The notes: generated by a model not told the origin, from the letters alone. Counted from the first letter of the stretch, positions 31,011 through 43,373 are shown. The stretch: DNA of 64,000 nt from Apoda limacodes (GCA_946406115.1 OX291547.1:15939001-16003000); one strand, 5' to 3'. Translations and numbers: made by a program.

Positions 31011-33290
31011 TGCCGTTTTTTCAAAAAAAAAGTTAGCAAGGAGCATGGACAATCAGTTCTTGCGTACGTATAAATCCAAAGCTTTAATTAGTTAACTTAT
31101 CAGAGTCTACACGATTCACAAAAAAAATATAGACACTGCAATTCACAATAAGTGCTTTGTAGCAAGAAAAAGACTCAGTTTTATTTGTGGCTGTTAGGTC
31201 GGGCCTAATCAAGTAGTTGGCCCGCACGTACCGCCGCTAACGAACAGGTGCACCATAAATATACCCGCGGCAATTGCTGCAGGTTTTAATCAGCGACTCG
31301 GCACCATTCCAGGACCTTTCATTGACTTTTGTAGCCGATTGAAAAGTGGATAAAAATATTGTGGAGGCATTGCTTTGTGGAAAATAAATTGAAAATATTA
31401 AATCTTCAATAATTCGTATATATCTTACACAAGGGGTGTAAGATATATATTTAGACGAGTATGTTAGGTAACATGATTTTTTTATCAAAAATATTGCTCA
31501 CTAAACGATCAGTAACAAATTACTTATCGATATAAACAACAAGATATACCGGTTCCATACTGTCACCGCAACGAAACGTGTTCAGATCGAAATAAGCTAG
31601 AAGCACTCATTCTTGAACAGTGACGAAAAGAACAACAATACAACGTAAGTTAAGTTAGAAAGAGAGCAATGACTTTTTTGAAATTCTGAAGAAGTGACAC
31701 AAAATTTCGGTCGCGGGCTTATCTGGTTGCTTATATCGATGACTGTGAATATATAACTATGAATGCAGCACATTAATTACACTAATTTGGCAAAATTGCA
31801 TAAAGGTTGAGGTTTTGTCTGAATTTTAATGCGGAAATAAAATAATATGGGTTTCGAAACTAACTTTTTGCTTGTGACAGATACTGAACTGACTTACAGC
31901 GTTGTCGTTGAAATGTTAATTGCAGTACTATTAATATTGAAAATTGTGTAAGAAAAAGTTTACAGAACGTTAAACTTGAATAAAAATACGCTGAACAAAA
32001 GTTTGTGTTCGGTTTAAGACAACATTTTCCAGATGCAGAATTCAACATCATTTGTATTGTATTTGAGAAAAGGAATTCGTGTCTGAGCTACCGAAGGAAG
32101 GGGAAGTTACAAAAAGAGACGAACAAGCCAGTTTTTCAAGAGGGTGGTTTTCAACAACCCTTATTCTGAGTAAATACCAACTGATTCCACGTGGTCAAGA
32201 AAAACTTAGTAAAAGGTAAAAAAACGAATTCGCGTAAATAAAAACATAATTAAATAAAAAGAAGGATAACCGGCAAGTGTAAAAGAAAGCTCACTTGATA
32301 AAAAGTGTTCAATTAAAATGCAATATCCATTAAGTTGAACTCTTAATGAGTAAATGGTAAAAATATGATTTTTACGGTTTAATAAACCATATTAAGTAGT
32401 AATTATTTTAAAGATTAAGATTACTAGAATATGAAGGAAAACAAAAAATTTAGAGTTAGGGATACAGTAAATTTATAGTCTATTATTGATTATAATGTTG
32501 TTCAGCATGCATAGGATAATTTAAATTAAATAATATACTAAATAAAATTATATAAAACTACAAAACATGATCAATCATCAAACATAAAGCCAGAGTAGAG
32601 GCTTTGCCAATCATTTTGGTAAGGGGGCGTTCTTTAATTACGTAAGGGTCCCGTGACCCGGTAGAGAGTTACAAAAATCTCTGCATGCTCTCTACGAGTC
32701 CAAATTAACGGAAACGTACTTTAAACACAGCCATGATTTAGCCGACACGTATTTGAGTGGAATAGAGAGTGTGACATTTGATCAACTACTGTTTCTCTGT
32801 CACCGGCTGGGCAACATGGATTGCAAACCCGTTTAGCCTGTTTTGATGTTCTAAATAGGACCGGCTTCTCTTTGACTGTTTTTCTTAAAAATTGTTTTAA
32901 ATCTTTGGTTTTCATTTGGAGGCACGGTAGTGCCCCCGCCAAGACGAGCCAAGCAAAGCGCAAGTGCACTGCCTTCCTTTTCTAGAAGCGCTTCGTCGTT
33001 TTTAAGCCCTCTTTAAAATAACTCATTTTCAGTTCGTATGGTTTGGATTATACCAGATAAACAAAATTCTCCGCAAAAATGTCGAAGTATCGGAGGAGGA
33101 TTGCAGGCGGCTGCAGTAGCGGTGGATGTTAGTGGTATGATTTTCCTGTCCTCGGGATTAGGGGCTCGTCGGCTGTGAGACGTCCTTGCTCAGATGGCTT
33201 GATTTAGATTCCAGAGTGCTAACACACACATACAACAAAAACAGTAGATTTACTAGCAGCATTTAATATGCGGAAGTCAATTGTCTATAT
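31011..33290. other. A/T-rich stretch with no recognised gene
   Basis: No gene recognised. A 14-bp hairpin, TATATATCTTACAC/GTGTAAGATATATA, lies at 31417-31449 with a 5-nt loop. The sequence GCGTTCTTTAATTACGTAAGG at about 32626-32646 recurs inverted near 34805 and may mark ends of an old element. At 32900-32990 a G/C-richer patch (ggcacggtagtgcccccgcc) looks like a repeat fragment. Confidence 0.4.
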
Positions 33291-33299
33291 TATAATATA

Positions 33300-33540
33300 C
33301 GTGGCGTCGCGGTGCGCGAAGCGGTTTCGGTTGCTGCCTATTGGCGGCGGGACGGCGGACAGCGGACGGCGCTCGCTTCGGTGAGCTCGGTGTGATGTTT
33401 CACTTCAGTGGGCGTAGTACGACTGTACTCAACGGTGGGCGAGGTGTGACTTGTCGCTTCGGCGAGCGTGGTATCACTGTTTAGTGTATGCGACGGGCAG
33501 CGTGTAGGCGCTGAGGAGCCTTGGAAAGCCTTTATAGTCC
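33300..33540. other. G/C- and CpG-rich island with degenerate internal repeats
   Basis: About 240 bp of CpG-rich sequence in an A/T-rich background (for example GTGGCGTCGCGGTGCGCGAA). Three loosely repeated blocks occur (GCTTCGGTGAGCTCGG, ACTTCAGTGGGCGTAG, GCTTCGGCGAGCGTGG). A TATATTATAATATA stretch lies just upstream. It could be a promoter/first-exon region or an LTR-like repeat. No ORF or splice structure confirms either. Confidence 0.35.
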
Positions 33541-34163
33541 AGTAATGACGGTAAAAAGATGGTACAACCTAGCAATTCTTTCAAGAAAGATGGATTTTCT
33601 TCAAAATTTGGGATTAAGCTCTACTTACCATCCACTTCAAATCTACCCTATGCCGATGTGTGCTTTTGACTCTTAGGGGTCAAAACTACCCTTAATTGTC
33701 AAAAATTGATAAATTCACAAATTTAGGCATTTAACGAATGAAAAAACGTTTATACGTTATGTATAGTTTAGATTAATGATAGTCATATATTTTTCAAAAC
33801 TATTTCTGATTTTCAACCCCTATTTTATTATTTACACCCTTTTAAAGCACCCCTTTTGACATAAAATTGAAAAAAAAAACATTATTCGATATATTTTATT
33901 TCTTGTTTTGATAAATTATAATATTTAAATCGTAGACATCTTAAGGGAATTGTTATAATTAGTTTTCATCCCCTAAAAACCACCCCTATTACATTAAAAT
34001 ACAAAAATAATATAATTTTTTTTTTAAGATGTGATGCTTCATTAATACAAATTATTTGTTTCATCTTTATTTGTGCCAATTTTAGCACATGTAGATTTAC
34101 TAAAAATTTGCAAAAAACATGAATATTAAAAATAGTAATTGTGAAGGGGGGAACATATATATA

Positions 34164-34173
34164 ATACATACAT

Positions 34174-34270
<97 letters not shown>
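34164..34270. repeat. CATA/CA microsatellite
   Basis: Starts as CATA repeats and continues as (CA)n, with one AAACGCAC interruption at about 34227. A chance minus-strand ORF through it reads as alternating Cys-Val and is not a gene. Confidence 0.97.
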
Positions 34271-34271
<1 letters not shown>

Positions 34272-35880
34272 GACGCCTTTACCAGGTGCCAATGATGAGA
34301 ACACTATAAGTGTAGTGTATAGTATACTTACGCATAAAAATGCGTTTGGTTTTTTTAAGTTTTCTCGGATGCATTTTGGATTAGAGAGTAAAAAAAAAGG
34401 ATTTTGTAGGGAATTCCATCGCTTATAAGCTCATGTAAGCTTGTTATCTAGCGCATTGTCTCTGAGTTGTAGCAAAAAAACAATGTGACTACAAAACGGT
34501 AAAAACGTTTAATTCCATACAAAAATATTTAGGTTTCAAGGTTGACATAAATTACTTAAGAAGTATATAAAGAATACATCTCATAGTAATGTACATGACA
34601 TTGTGTAATGATTGTTAGAACATTTACATGCACATTGTTAGTAATAAAGAAATTAATTTTCTGGCTTATATCGCCCTCTTAAATAAGTGTAACTGAACGT
34701 ACAATCTACTACACCTAACTTATTATATACTATATATTACTAAACTTATATAAGAAGAGGGAGTTACATGGGAGTAACTTATCAACATTGCCAAAATCGT
34801 CCTTACGTAATTAATGAACGTCTCCTTAGCAATTGCGTAAGAAAGTTTTGAACACATCCCATGCAATTATGAAGCCATCTTGAAAAATAGTATTAGGTAT
34901 ACAATTTTAGGCTTCTTCTTTTAATAAAATCACAGCAAAATAAGCGGTTTATAAAAAGCATGATCGAGCTGATAAGCTTCCCGTCAAGTCACGACACCCG
35001 TTTCTCATGACAAGCGACCAGGAAATTGGATGTAAAGATACGTCGCTCCGAGCCCCTACGTGACGCCTGTCCGGTGCCCCAAACATGATAATATGCGGCA
35101 ATTTCCGGACTTTCCAAACTTGCTCGTATCTTGCAAAAATTGAACCTTCGCATTGCTTCATTCGATTCTAGGTTGTGTTTCGAATTATTTTTTTGGCGTC
35201 TTCATGTAAGAGTTCTCGGTATTATGAACAATAGGTACACACTCGCTTAGAACTATGATAAAAACGTTTTTAATGTACTGATATAAATTATGGTTCCGCA
35301 AGGAACGAGCAAGAGAGAGCTCCTTTGTTGTCACTTTCTTACTATAAGAATAAGTTGTTGGCAGTGATTGAATTTGAAAGTGATAGTTGGTGTTGATGAA
35401 TAGGAACGTGAATTTAAATGAGTACGTAATTTGTATTGGGATAATAATGTAGATTCTCACATGGATACGAATATGAATTTTGAAAACAACACATCTGAAT
35501 CTTTACCATAAACAATTCCCAACACCTCACTTCTATCAAGTAGATAAAAGTATTTTTGCCCCTTAAATACAAAGTGTTTTTCTAGAGCGCTCGTGAAAGG
35601 ACATGATGTGTGTATTATGTATTATTTATATATTGCATTATGGAATTTTATTTTGTAGTGTATCAACGGCTATGTGCCCGAAAAGCTGTATTTAAAGAGT
35701 TACGTCATTTTTATTACTTCTTTGTTTTTTGTTTTTCTTTCTCTCTGTTTACAATATTTTCTTCTACTATAAAAGCATGTTTCATCAAGTCCAAAATTTC
35801 CCCACTATTTATATCTTGTTATTTTATAAGTTATTTTTAGTCCATTGAAATGTTACATGAGCTTTGCATTTGTTAGAGGA
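34271..35880. other. A/T-rich stretch with no recognised gene
   Basis: No recognised gene or RNA. TTAATTACGTAAGGACG on the minus strand near 34796-34815 mirrors the 32626 motif. Confidence 0.4.
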
Positions 35881-36430
35881 CGCAATTTTGTTTTGGGACG
35901 TGTGGGGGGTCAATAGAAGCTTAACCTCAAGTTTGAGGGGTCGCCACCCTTGTCATCCGGCCGCCATCTTGGAAAATGGGGTGAAAACACTTTTTTCACG
36001 ATATCTCAGAAACTAAGCGTCTTACAAAAATTCGTAAAGACATAATTTGTAACATTTTGTTTTGTCTACAAATATGTTTATTTAACTTTTTGCCCTAAAT
36101 TAAAAATTAAAGGAGTTATAAGCAAAAAAGTGAAAAAAAAAATTATAAAAATTTTCTTTTTTGCTCTTTAACTTTTTTTTTAGACATTTTACAAAAAAAA
36201 TACCTCAGACCAATCTTGTAGATAATCTTTTGAGGAAAATTTTTCTGTGTAATTTTTTTAAATTTAAAACGCTGTTATAGCGCTCCAAAGTTGACCGGGT
36301 TCGTCAATGCTCATGAGAATCCGCTCAAAACGAAATGTTTAACTTATTTTTTATTTTTTTTATTGTATTCTTAAACTCTTCTTATACTCATATATGAGGT
36401 AGAGTCTGTAGGCGCGTTTTTTTTTACGTG
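35881..36430 (+). repeat. Non-coding A/T-rich sequence upstream of the cysteine-rich pseudogene
   Basis: Contains GGCCGCCATCTTGGAAAATG and CACTTTTTTCACGATATCTC. I recall this type of sequence as repeated in insect genomes. It precedes the 36431-37070 pseudogene directly and may belong to the same repeated unit; that link is an inference. Confidence 0.35.
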
Positions 36431-37070
36431 GCATCCTGAATTAGCTGGTGGTACCGCGCTATTCCTCAGTGAGAAAGTCGATCCATCTTTGCTCACTCTT
36501 GTTGGCGAACGTTTTATCATAGCTTTTTACGGCGGCAATAAAGACGACTCACTAGACGGCTTGCGATACAAACGATTTTCCAAGACAGTGACTAAAAATT
36601 CATTTGATTTATCATCGCTGCCTCCAACACAAGATGCAGCTCGTTTTCACAGTCTCCGAGTATATCACTAGGTCCAGTCGTGGCTCGGAAGATATCAAAA
36701 TCCTGAAGATTGGGGCTGGTAAAAGCATGCAAACATTTGGATGCCAATACAAGCTTTCAAGCCTCCAGCACCCCGCCATCTTATGAAATTAATTTTTTGC
36801 ATTAATAAAGATGCAAAGGAAACTGTGGAAGCATGTGTGGCTGCAGAACAGCAGGCCTGAAATTCTCTACAGTATGCCTTCATTGTTCTGGTGAAACATG
36901 CAGCAACATTATGGAAATGTCAAAGTTAATGGAAGAAAATGAATTCGAAGATGAACTTTAACTATGACTGCAATTTTAACTCCCGTCATTCCTCGAATTT
37001 TTACATTTGACGTGGATTTAGAGATTCTGAGCCACAGCCTGGACCATCGAAGGAAAGTAGATTAGAGTAG
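36431..37070 (+). pseudogene. Fragment of a multicopy arthropod cysteine-rich protein
   Basis: The + frame from 36431 reads WHPELAGGTALFLSEKVDPS, ERFIIAFYGG, LDGLRYKRFSK, LPPTQDAARFHSLRVYH, stop, VQSWLGRYQNPEDWGW, stop, KPPAPRHLMKLIFC. After a frameshift near 36806, CKGNCGSMCGCRTAG and VCLHCSGETCSN (36812-36908) form a Cys-rich motif, ending at 36961. A further shift gives SEPQPGPSKESRLE and a stop at 37068-37070. This order (LYGG, LRY..F, LPPT..AA..HSLRVY.QVQ.W, DWGW, CxxxC..GCxCRKAG, PGPSK) matches an uncharacterised, highly repeated arthropod protein family I recall; function unknown, possibly mobile-element-associated. The TAG after RVYH probably replaced a Gln codon. Not functional: two stops and two frameshifts. 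Confidence 0.65.
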
Positions 37071-37199
37071 CTAGCCAATAAGTGATTAAAAATATTATGA
37101 TGTCGAGGATTACCTTATAAGTAAGATGTCCGTGGAGTAGACCTACTGGAAAAACCAGTGGGTAGTCAGCCACCTAGTTATTGAAATACTGCTTTCACA

Positions 37200-39244
37200 C
37201 ACCCAAGTTCTTCTTGGAGTATTTTATAGTCCCTTAATGCATTTAAATTATTTCACATATTTTGAAAATCTACTTGAAAAATTAATACCTCTTTATAAGC
37301 ATAGTATTCTAATGGGGTATTTTCATACATGTTTACTAAAAAGTGATAGTAGGTCTCAAAAACTCAAGGCAATCATTGATGCTTGTAGCCTGATTATGCC
37401 TCCACTTAATGCCACACATTATTTTCCAGATTCTACTCCCTCGCTTCCTAATAATTGTGTCTTCTCCAAATCATATAATCAAACAATGTCAGTGCGCTAC
37501 TTACGCTTTCTCATATCATGATTTGATATATTTATCTTATAAAGTTGATTTTTTATCTTATAAAGATTACCTGCAAAGGTTATGCCGAAAATACTTCTGC
37601 AGCGCAATTTTAATGGTATGGACGTGAAATATCTGCGCAAAGGTGCACAGAATATAAGCTGGAAGACCGTAACTGATGCCTCAAATATTGATGACAAAGT
37701 CAATTTGTTCAATTCCTCAATCACCCAGTTATATGACGTACATGCGCCAATACGGCAGGTAAAAGTGAAACACTTTCTCGCACCTTGGCTTACAGAGGAT
37801 ATAAAAGATCTTCAATAGAAAAAAATCCCTCAAACAAAAACCGTGAAAAGTAATTGACTGGTTTCACAGTTACCTGTGTGGACGTCGGCAACGCATTCAA
37901 GTTGATGATTATTCATCTTCCTGGTGTGATAATTCTGCTGGTGTCCCGCAAGGTGACGTGTTGTCCCCACTTCTCTTACTATTTTCATAAATTCTATTAC
38001 ATCTCAAATTTATTCTCTCTACCATATGTATGCAGATGATCTACAAATCTACTTGCAATTCTCCTTTGAAAATTTAAACCTAGCAGTAAACACAATTAAT
38101 GTAGATATTGCACAGATTGTAGCCTGGAGTGAATCACACAGCTTAAAAATAAACCCGAGTAAAACACAGGCTATTATAGTAGGAAGCTCCAGACTCATTA
38201 ATGAAATTGATTGGCAACAGTTACCCTCCATCATGTGTAATAATTTTTGTGTTCCTTTCAGCGAATGTGTGAAGAACCTAGGCATTTACATCGATCGCAC
38301 ATTTTCCTGGCATCATGAGCTGAAGGAAATAAGCAGAAAACTGTTCGCCTCTATAAAATTCTTGAGAAAACTCCAGAACTTCCTGCCAAAATTGCGCTTG
38401 CACACTCATTACTCCTCCCAGTTCTCGACTATGGCGACGTATGCTTTCCCGATCTTACTGAAGAGCAGTTAAACAAACTTGAACGGCTTCAAAATTTATC
38501 TATACGGTTCATATTTGGTTTACGCAAATTTGATCATGTATCAGAGTTTCGTTCTAAGCTCTAGTGGCTCTCCATTCGCCAACGCCGGAATACACACCTT
38601 CTTTCTCTTCTTTATTCCGTTCTGTTCATATCTTCATCACCAACTTATCTTAAACATTGCTTTGAATTCCTTGGCTGTTCTATAAAAAATCTTAGATCTT
38701 CTACAAATTTGTTCCTAAAGATTCCTTCACATCGTCTCAGTATTACAACGATTCCTTTACAGTTAAATCTATAAAACTATGGAATGCTTTACCTCTCACT
38801 AACAGATAAGCCCAAAGCTTACACTGCTTCAAAACGCAGGTTAAAAATTATTATCGGTCACATTAATAATTATTATTTTGCAAATAAGACATGTTATTTT
38901 ATTTATTTTTTGTACGTCTATGTAGAAGGTATTATGTAAGTATATGTAAATATTTTTTTCATACTATATTTTATAAGTAGTAACGTGTATTATTTCTTAT
39001 TCATATCTATTATTATAATAACACACTTGTTTGTTTTTATTTATATTTTTATCTTACTTTCTAGTTCCAAGTTGTACCTACTCTTAAATCTTATTCTACT
39101 AGATTTCCTCTACCCAAAGGTTGTCTGGAAGAAATCGCTAAATAGCGATAAGACCGCCTCAATTGTACTCTACCAATAAACGGTATTTACTAATTTTAGT
39201 TTAGTTTGCAATAAAGAATTTACTACTACTACAACTACTACTAC
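37200..39244 (+). pseudogene. Element F: jockey-type non-LTR retrotransposon with internal deletion
   Basis: Endonuclease part 37213-37520: GVFYSPLM, YFTYFENLLEKLIPLY, ILMGYFHTCLLKSD (GDFN altered to GYFH). A linker to 37818 ends FLAPWLTEDIKDLQ. About 200 codons of RT (fingers to motif A) are missing. RT resumes at about 37850 with WFHSYLCGRRQRIQ, SAGVPQGDVLSPLLLL and MYADDLQIYLQF (38026). A frameshift at about 38385 leads to DYGDVCFPDLTEEQLNKLER, LSIRFIFGLRKFDHVSEFRS and a C-terminal domain to about 38880. The 3' end has AATAAA at 39210-39215 and an ACT/TAC repeat tail at 39221-39244. Dead, and a different family from A, C and D. Confidence 0.85.
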
Positions 39245-39320
39245 CAACTTCCTACTGTAATTCGGATCAGATTTTTGTAAATAAGTAATTATTTTAACCT
39301 TTTTTTAAGCTGGTTCTTTT
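39240..39320 (+). repeat. Right-end fragment of the AACCGACTTC repeat
   Basis: CCAACTTCCTACTGTAATTC and TTTTTTAAGCTGGTTC match the last ~80 bp of 27127-27680. Confidence 0.5.
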
Positions 39321-39389
39321 TTTTTGTTAAAAAAAAAAACTGGTTGCCTGTAAAGTCGGTATACGGGCGAAAGTTTTACGTGACAATGA

Positions 39390-39531
39390 TTTTATGTCTG
39401 TCTCTCTCGCTCTTAGGCGGGCGCGTGCCTCTCACTCGCTCTCATTGTGAGCGCATAACGTGAGCGGAGCGTAACGCAGTTTCTTGAAGTGTCACCCGGC
39501 AAACCAATTTATAAGACGTTGTCACGTCAAA
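39390..39531 (+). repeat. Dispersed repeat J, copy 1
   Basis: Reads TTTATGTCTGTCTCTCTCGC, then CACTCGCTCTCATTGTGAGC, AACGCAGTTTCTTGAAGTG, ATAAGACGTTGTCACGTCAA. It is the reverse complement of 56288-56438, identical except for one 11-bp indel. Non-coding, G/C-richer than its flanks. Confidence 0.85.
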
Positions 39532-39997
39532 AGTTTATACATTTTGTTCAACTAGCTTTCAGTTTACTGTCCATATTATTATTTCAAGCACACCACATCT
39601 GTATCTGCAGTGGATATCAATAAAGGCTGAGCTCACAGTTTTTGTACAGTTCGATTGTCATACAGCTTGCAGCGCAGTGTACTCATTCAGGTAAAAAAAT
39701 GTTTATCAATTTGTTCAATTAAATTATGGTAGCGCTGTTGATACGAATTTATCCATAATTATGTTTATCACATTGAAAGTACTTAAACATACCGGTTATA
39801 CAGATATATTTTTTTTTGCTTTATATATAAAAATAGCAAAAAAATATATATCTGAAATATTATTATGAATAAAACTAACACTGCAAAATATTAGTTAAAC
39901 ATGTTTGTCCGCTTTTAATGTATTTTTCTAGTTGAAGTATATGTAAAAATAATCTTCAACGTTCCAAATATAAAACTGACAACTGGCAAAAAAACTG

Positions 39998-40146
39998 GCT
40001 AAGTTCGTGTTGGACTTCGCACATTTAGGGTTCTGAACCAAATGCAGAATATAAACCATCCGAATGGCAGAATTAATCATATACAGTAAGTGAGTGGATC
40101 TCTTATGTGCTACGCATTTGACCGCTACTCGGACTCGCGCACTCAA
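39998..40146 (-). repeat. Degraded fragment of repeat H
   Basis: GGCTAAGTTCGTGTTGGACT and TTTAGGGTTCTGAACC resemble the 22034 end of repeat H. A second H-like end (GGACTCGCGCACTC) lies at about 40130-40145. Confidence 0.5.
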
Positions 40147-40955
40147 AAAAAATGTTTTTGTTTTGCTTAATAATAGCAAGATGGCGCTGTAACTGTGATT
40201 TAGGATGGTAAATGGCTCGGGCCCGTCGCCCCGGTTTTTATTATGTGTACTGCTTTTACCACTGCTATTGCAAGATTGTAGATTGTAAAAGAAACTTGTA
40301 TGTGCTACTGTTTTTACGATAGAGCAACTAAGTTTAATAAGTTTGTAATCTGTACCGCGCCGCCTAGTCCAATGCGTTATTCGAACGTAAATATTGTTAT
40401 TAATTTAGTAAGTATAATGTAACATGGTTCATAAACTTATATTTAATACCTGTGTTTCACAAGTACCAACTTCATCTAAGCGCCTTTTAATAGAATTTGT
40501 ACAAAATTTTTACTTTTCCGACAATATATTATAAATTGGTCGACTATTACTCATTAAGTTGTAGCTTACTAGCTTAGTACCTTCTTAGCTATGATAGTTT
40601 TCTTTTAATTTCGTTATATATGCTACTCCCGTGATTTTTTTCACACACCCAAGAACAGCCCTTTAGTTGGCAGTTGATGTTGATGATGTTAAAAATGTTT
40701 TTACACACCCACAATATTAAACGAACTATCTAACGACACTCCAAATATAGAGTAGGCTAGAAAAAAAAATCATCCCCACTTTACGTGTAGCCTAAATAGA
40801 TTTAAATTTATATTTATTAAATTTTTTTTTATTTTACCACTTCGTCGGTCTAATTAATATATATACTCATGGCAAATTACAGCTTTCTAATACTAATGGT
40901 CTTTGAGCTAAACCGCGGACAGACAGACAGACGGACGGATGGATATGGCGAAACT
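40147..40955. other. A/T-rich stretch with no recognised gene
   Basis: Nothing recognised; a short GACAGACAGACGGACGGA run sits at 40918-40940. Confidence 0.4.
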
Positions 40956-40956
40956 T

Positions 40957-41125
40957 ATGACTACAGTATTGGGTTCTTCAAGAAAGAAGTTATTGAAGTT
41001 TTGAAGAGTCTGCAACCCGCGAGTGGTGCCCTTGGTGTTACAAGCGTCCATAGGCCACGGTGACCGCTTACCATCAGGCGGACCGTGTGCTTGTTTTCCA
41101 CCTTAACGGCATTAAAAAAAAAAAC
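40957..41125 (+). mobile_element. Family A non-LTR element, 3' fragment
   Basis: Encodes IGFFKKEVIEVLKSLQPASG, then the VHRPR end and stop of ORF2, followed by the family-A 3' UTR (TACCATCAGGCGGACCGT) and an A-run at about 41114-41123. 5' truncated ~35 codons before the ORF end. Diverged from A and B, so older. Confidence 0.85.
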
Positions 41126-42805
41126 TTGTTGACTACGGAACTAGGAAGGAAGTTTATCAAGTTGCTTTAAATCGTCAGACTTTATTTATTTGATATTCAC
41201 AATAATACAATATTGGTTATAAGAATTGTAAATGTTATTAAAGTAAAAAAGTAAAGAAATTTAATTATAATTTTACAAAATTTTCTTTCTAGTTGCTAAT
41301 TATATTACTAACAATCAAATAACTATGACATTAATTTGCATGCACACTGAACGAACATCTTTTGGTGACGTTTTTTGGTCGCTAGTGACGTTGTAAGTAC
41401 ACACTATTTCAATATGGCGACCGCAGTTTTGTTTTTTGACCACTCGGTCAAATTCTATTACCACTACAAAAGCAAATCAGACGTAAACAAACAAACAATA
41501 CGTCTATTGTTTCCGTTTCCTTAATTAATAAATGAGAAGTTTCTAACAAACTTAAACTATATATTTTACTATGTTCGAACTAACAAATAGAGCGTCTGTG
41601 TTTTATTCTCTTCCATGTTCTGTACAATTTCAATTAAGAAAATGGATAAGTTGCGATTGCACTGAGAAGGTACTGTAAGGTGTTGGTAAAAGACCGTTCC
41701 CACGAAGTGCATACACGCTCTCTAATATAAAAATGTATGTAAGCATTTAATTTGTAAAGCTAGCTTTCTAATTGACGTAAGCTTTCTAACATACATAACG
41801 TAGTAATTAAATTTTTAAAAAGTGCGAATACTCTTCAAATTTATATTTTAAATTTAAAAAGCATTCCAAGGAGAAATACCAAAAATATATTTAATATTTT
41901 AAATATCATACGCGGCATAACTGAACTACATAACAGTGCTTATAACGTACAAGTGAGTGACTCAGTTTATGTTATCGCCGGCCAAAATTACACGACAATT
42001 GAAGAACTACACCGAAGCGGCGCTACACCGAGTGGCCGCCACAGTCTAGTGTCGTAGCTGTTAGTCGCTACGCATACGTCTACGCTTGATCTGTGCTACG
42101 ACAGTTATTAGTTGCTTCTGCTACGACTTACTTGTATTATATAACTTGGCTGAAGAACTCGTATGGGGCTATTGCAATTCACAATCTAAAGACGATGACA
42201 ATATATGTTTGTTATGTAAAAAGGCTTATGACGTAGCTTTCACATTTCCAGATCAGCATGATAAAACAATGAATAAGTTGGATTCTACCTGGTAATGTCC
42301 TTTGTACATAAGCTGGAAACCAAAGGCAGGCAGCAATGACAATAAACCTATCCGTTTCACCCCAAACCTTACTACAAGCCTAGTAAAAGAGCAGCGCTTC
42401 AGTCGCCGCCCAACGCTGCGCAGCAGTAAGCGACCAAAGACGATGCCGTGATATAGTTCAAAGTAATATGAAAAATTTATGTCTCGATTAGAATAAAAAA
42501 ATAAATAAATCACTGAAATCAGAAAATTAAATTCTGAAAGAGAATTTAAAGGAATTTACACCTTTCCCAGCAAACACTAAATGCTGCAGCTACGATAAAA
42601 GATATAGAAAAGTATTATAAATACGTGTAGGTCAGAGGTGGGCATATATTTATGAGGTTTCAGCACATAACCTAGAATTTCTTTGTGTAAATTTTTGTAA
42701 TCTTGTGCAAAAGCTAAAGTTAGAGCTTCTGATATATTCAGTCAGGTTGATCCTCCACATCCACCAATAGAAATTTACGCTTGAGAGTCTTGGCTCGATT
42801 GGTTT
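41126..42805. other. Stretch with dispersed repeats but no recognised gene
   Basis: 41376-41426 (GGTCGCTAGTGACG, CACTATTTCAATATGGCGAC) is repeated inverted at 45149-45197. 41455-41670 (CTATTGTTTCCGTTTCC, CTAACAAACTTAAACTAT, ATGGATAAGTTGCGATTGC) is repeated directly at 50915-51085. The short ORF at 42086-42295 carries a CLLCKKAYDVAFTFPDQHD stretch, not recognised. Confidence 0.4.
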
Positions 42806-42807
42806 TT

Positions 42808-42945
42808 TTTTATACCTATGCCTATGGACGCTTGTACACCAGGGGTATCATTCGCACGTTGCCGACCCTCCAAAAAACCAATTACTTCTTTCTTGAAGAA
42901 CCCTAATATACTTACGGCCATGTAGCCCTTACAGAAACCCTTCAT
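42808..42945 (-). mobile_element. Family A non-LTR element, degraded 3' fragment
   Basis: Seen on + as CCTATGGACGCTTG, CACCAGGGGTATCATTCGC, ACTTCTTTCTTGAAGAACCC. The terminal UTR is largely lost between a T-run and CCTATGG. Old. Confidence 0.75.
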
Positions 42946-42949
42946 ATCT

Positions 42950-43275
42950 TCCTACCATCATAATTTACGTATCCGCTCGTAGGCTTCCTTAACTTGGATA
43001 GGAAGCTCGCTGGGGAAGCGCGATACGTTTTTTCGTACTTGTCGCTGATGTCTGAAGGCAGCACAGGCAGCTAGGCTAGCAGCCTTCTTGTTGAGGACAT
43101 CGTGCAAGACCCTACTTTAATTCGGGCCTTAGGTTGGAGACCGAGAATGATATCATTGTATTTCTGCTTAAAGGTATTAAACCTTTGCAAAACCTCCCAT
43201 CGCACTTGCTTTGGTAGCCTTACAGTTTCTATCTTTCTTGCAAGAGAAGAAGAAGATTGGTAGGGAAACATTGTA
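42950..43275 (-). pseudogene. Unrecognised coding-like segment
   Basis: The minus frame from 43271 reads MFPYQSSSSLARKIETVRLP, QVRWEVLQRFNTFKQKYNDI and SCTMSSTRRLLA, then a stop at 43071. In a shifted frame it continues AACAAFRHQRQVRKNVSRFP and SELPIQVKEAYERIRKL to about 42960. The pattern of adjacent open frames looks like a decayed coding region (a repeated element or pseudogene). I do not recognise the family. Confidence 0.3.
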
Positions 43276-43373
43276 ATATATTCTATCTATTTTACTTTAT
43301 ATTTAAAGGTTAGGAATCATCTTAAGTGTTTAGGTAATCCTAATCAATAAATAATTATTTAGTAACCTTGATT

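Noticed and set aside
33966..34304. A 112-codon minus-strand ORF rich in Cys-Val
   Set aside because: It is a translation of the CA microsatellite at 34164-34270 and its flanks, not a gene.
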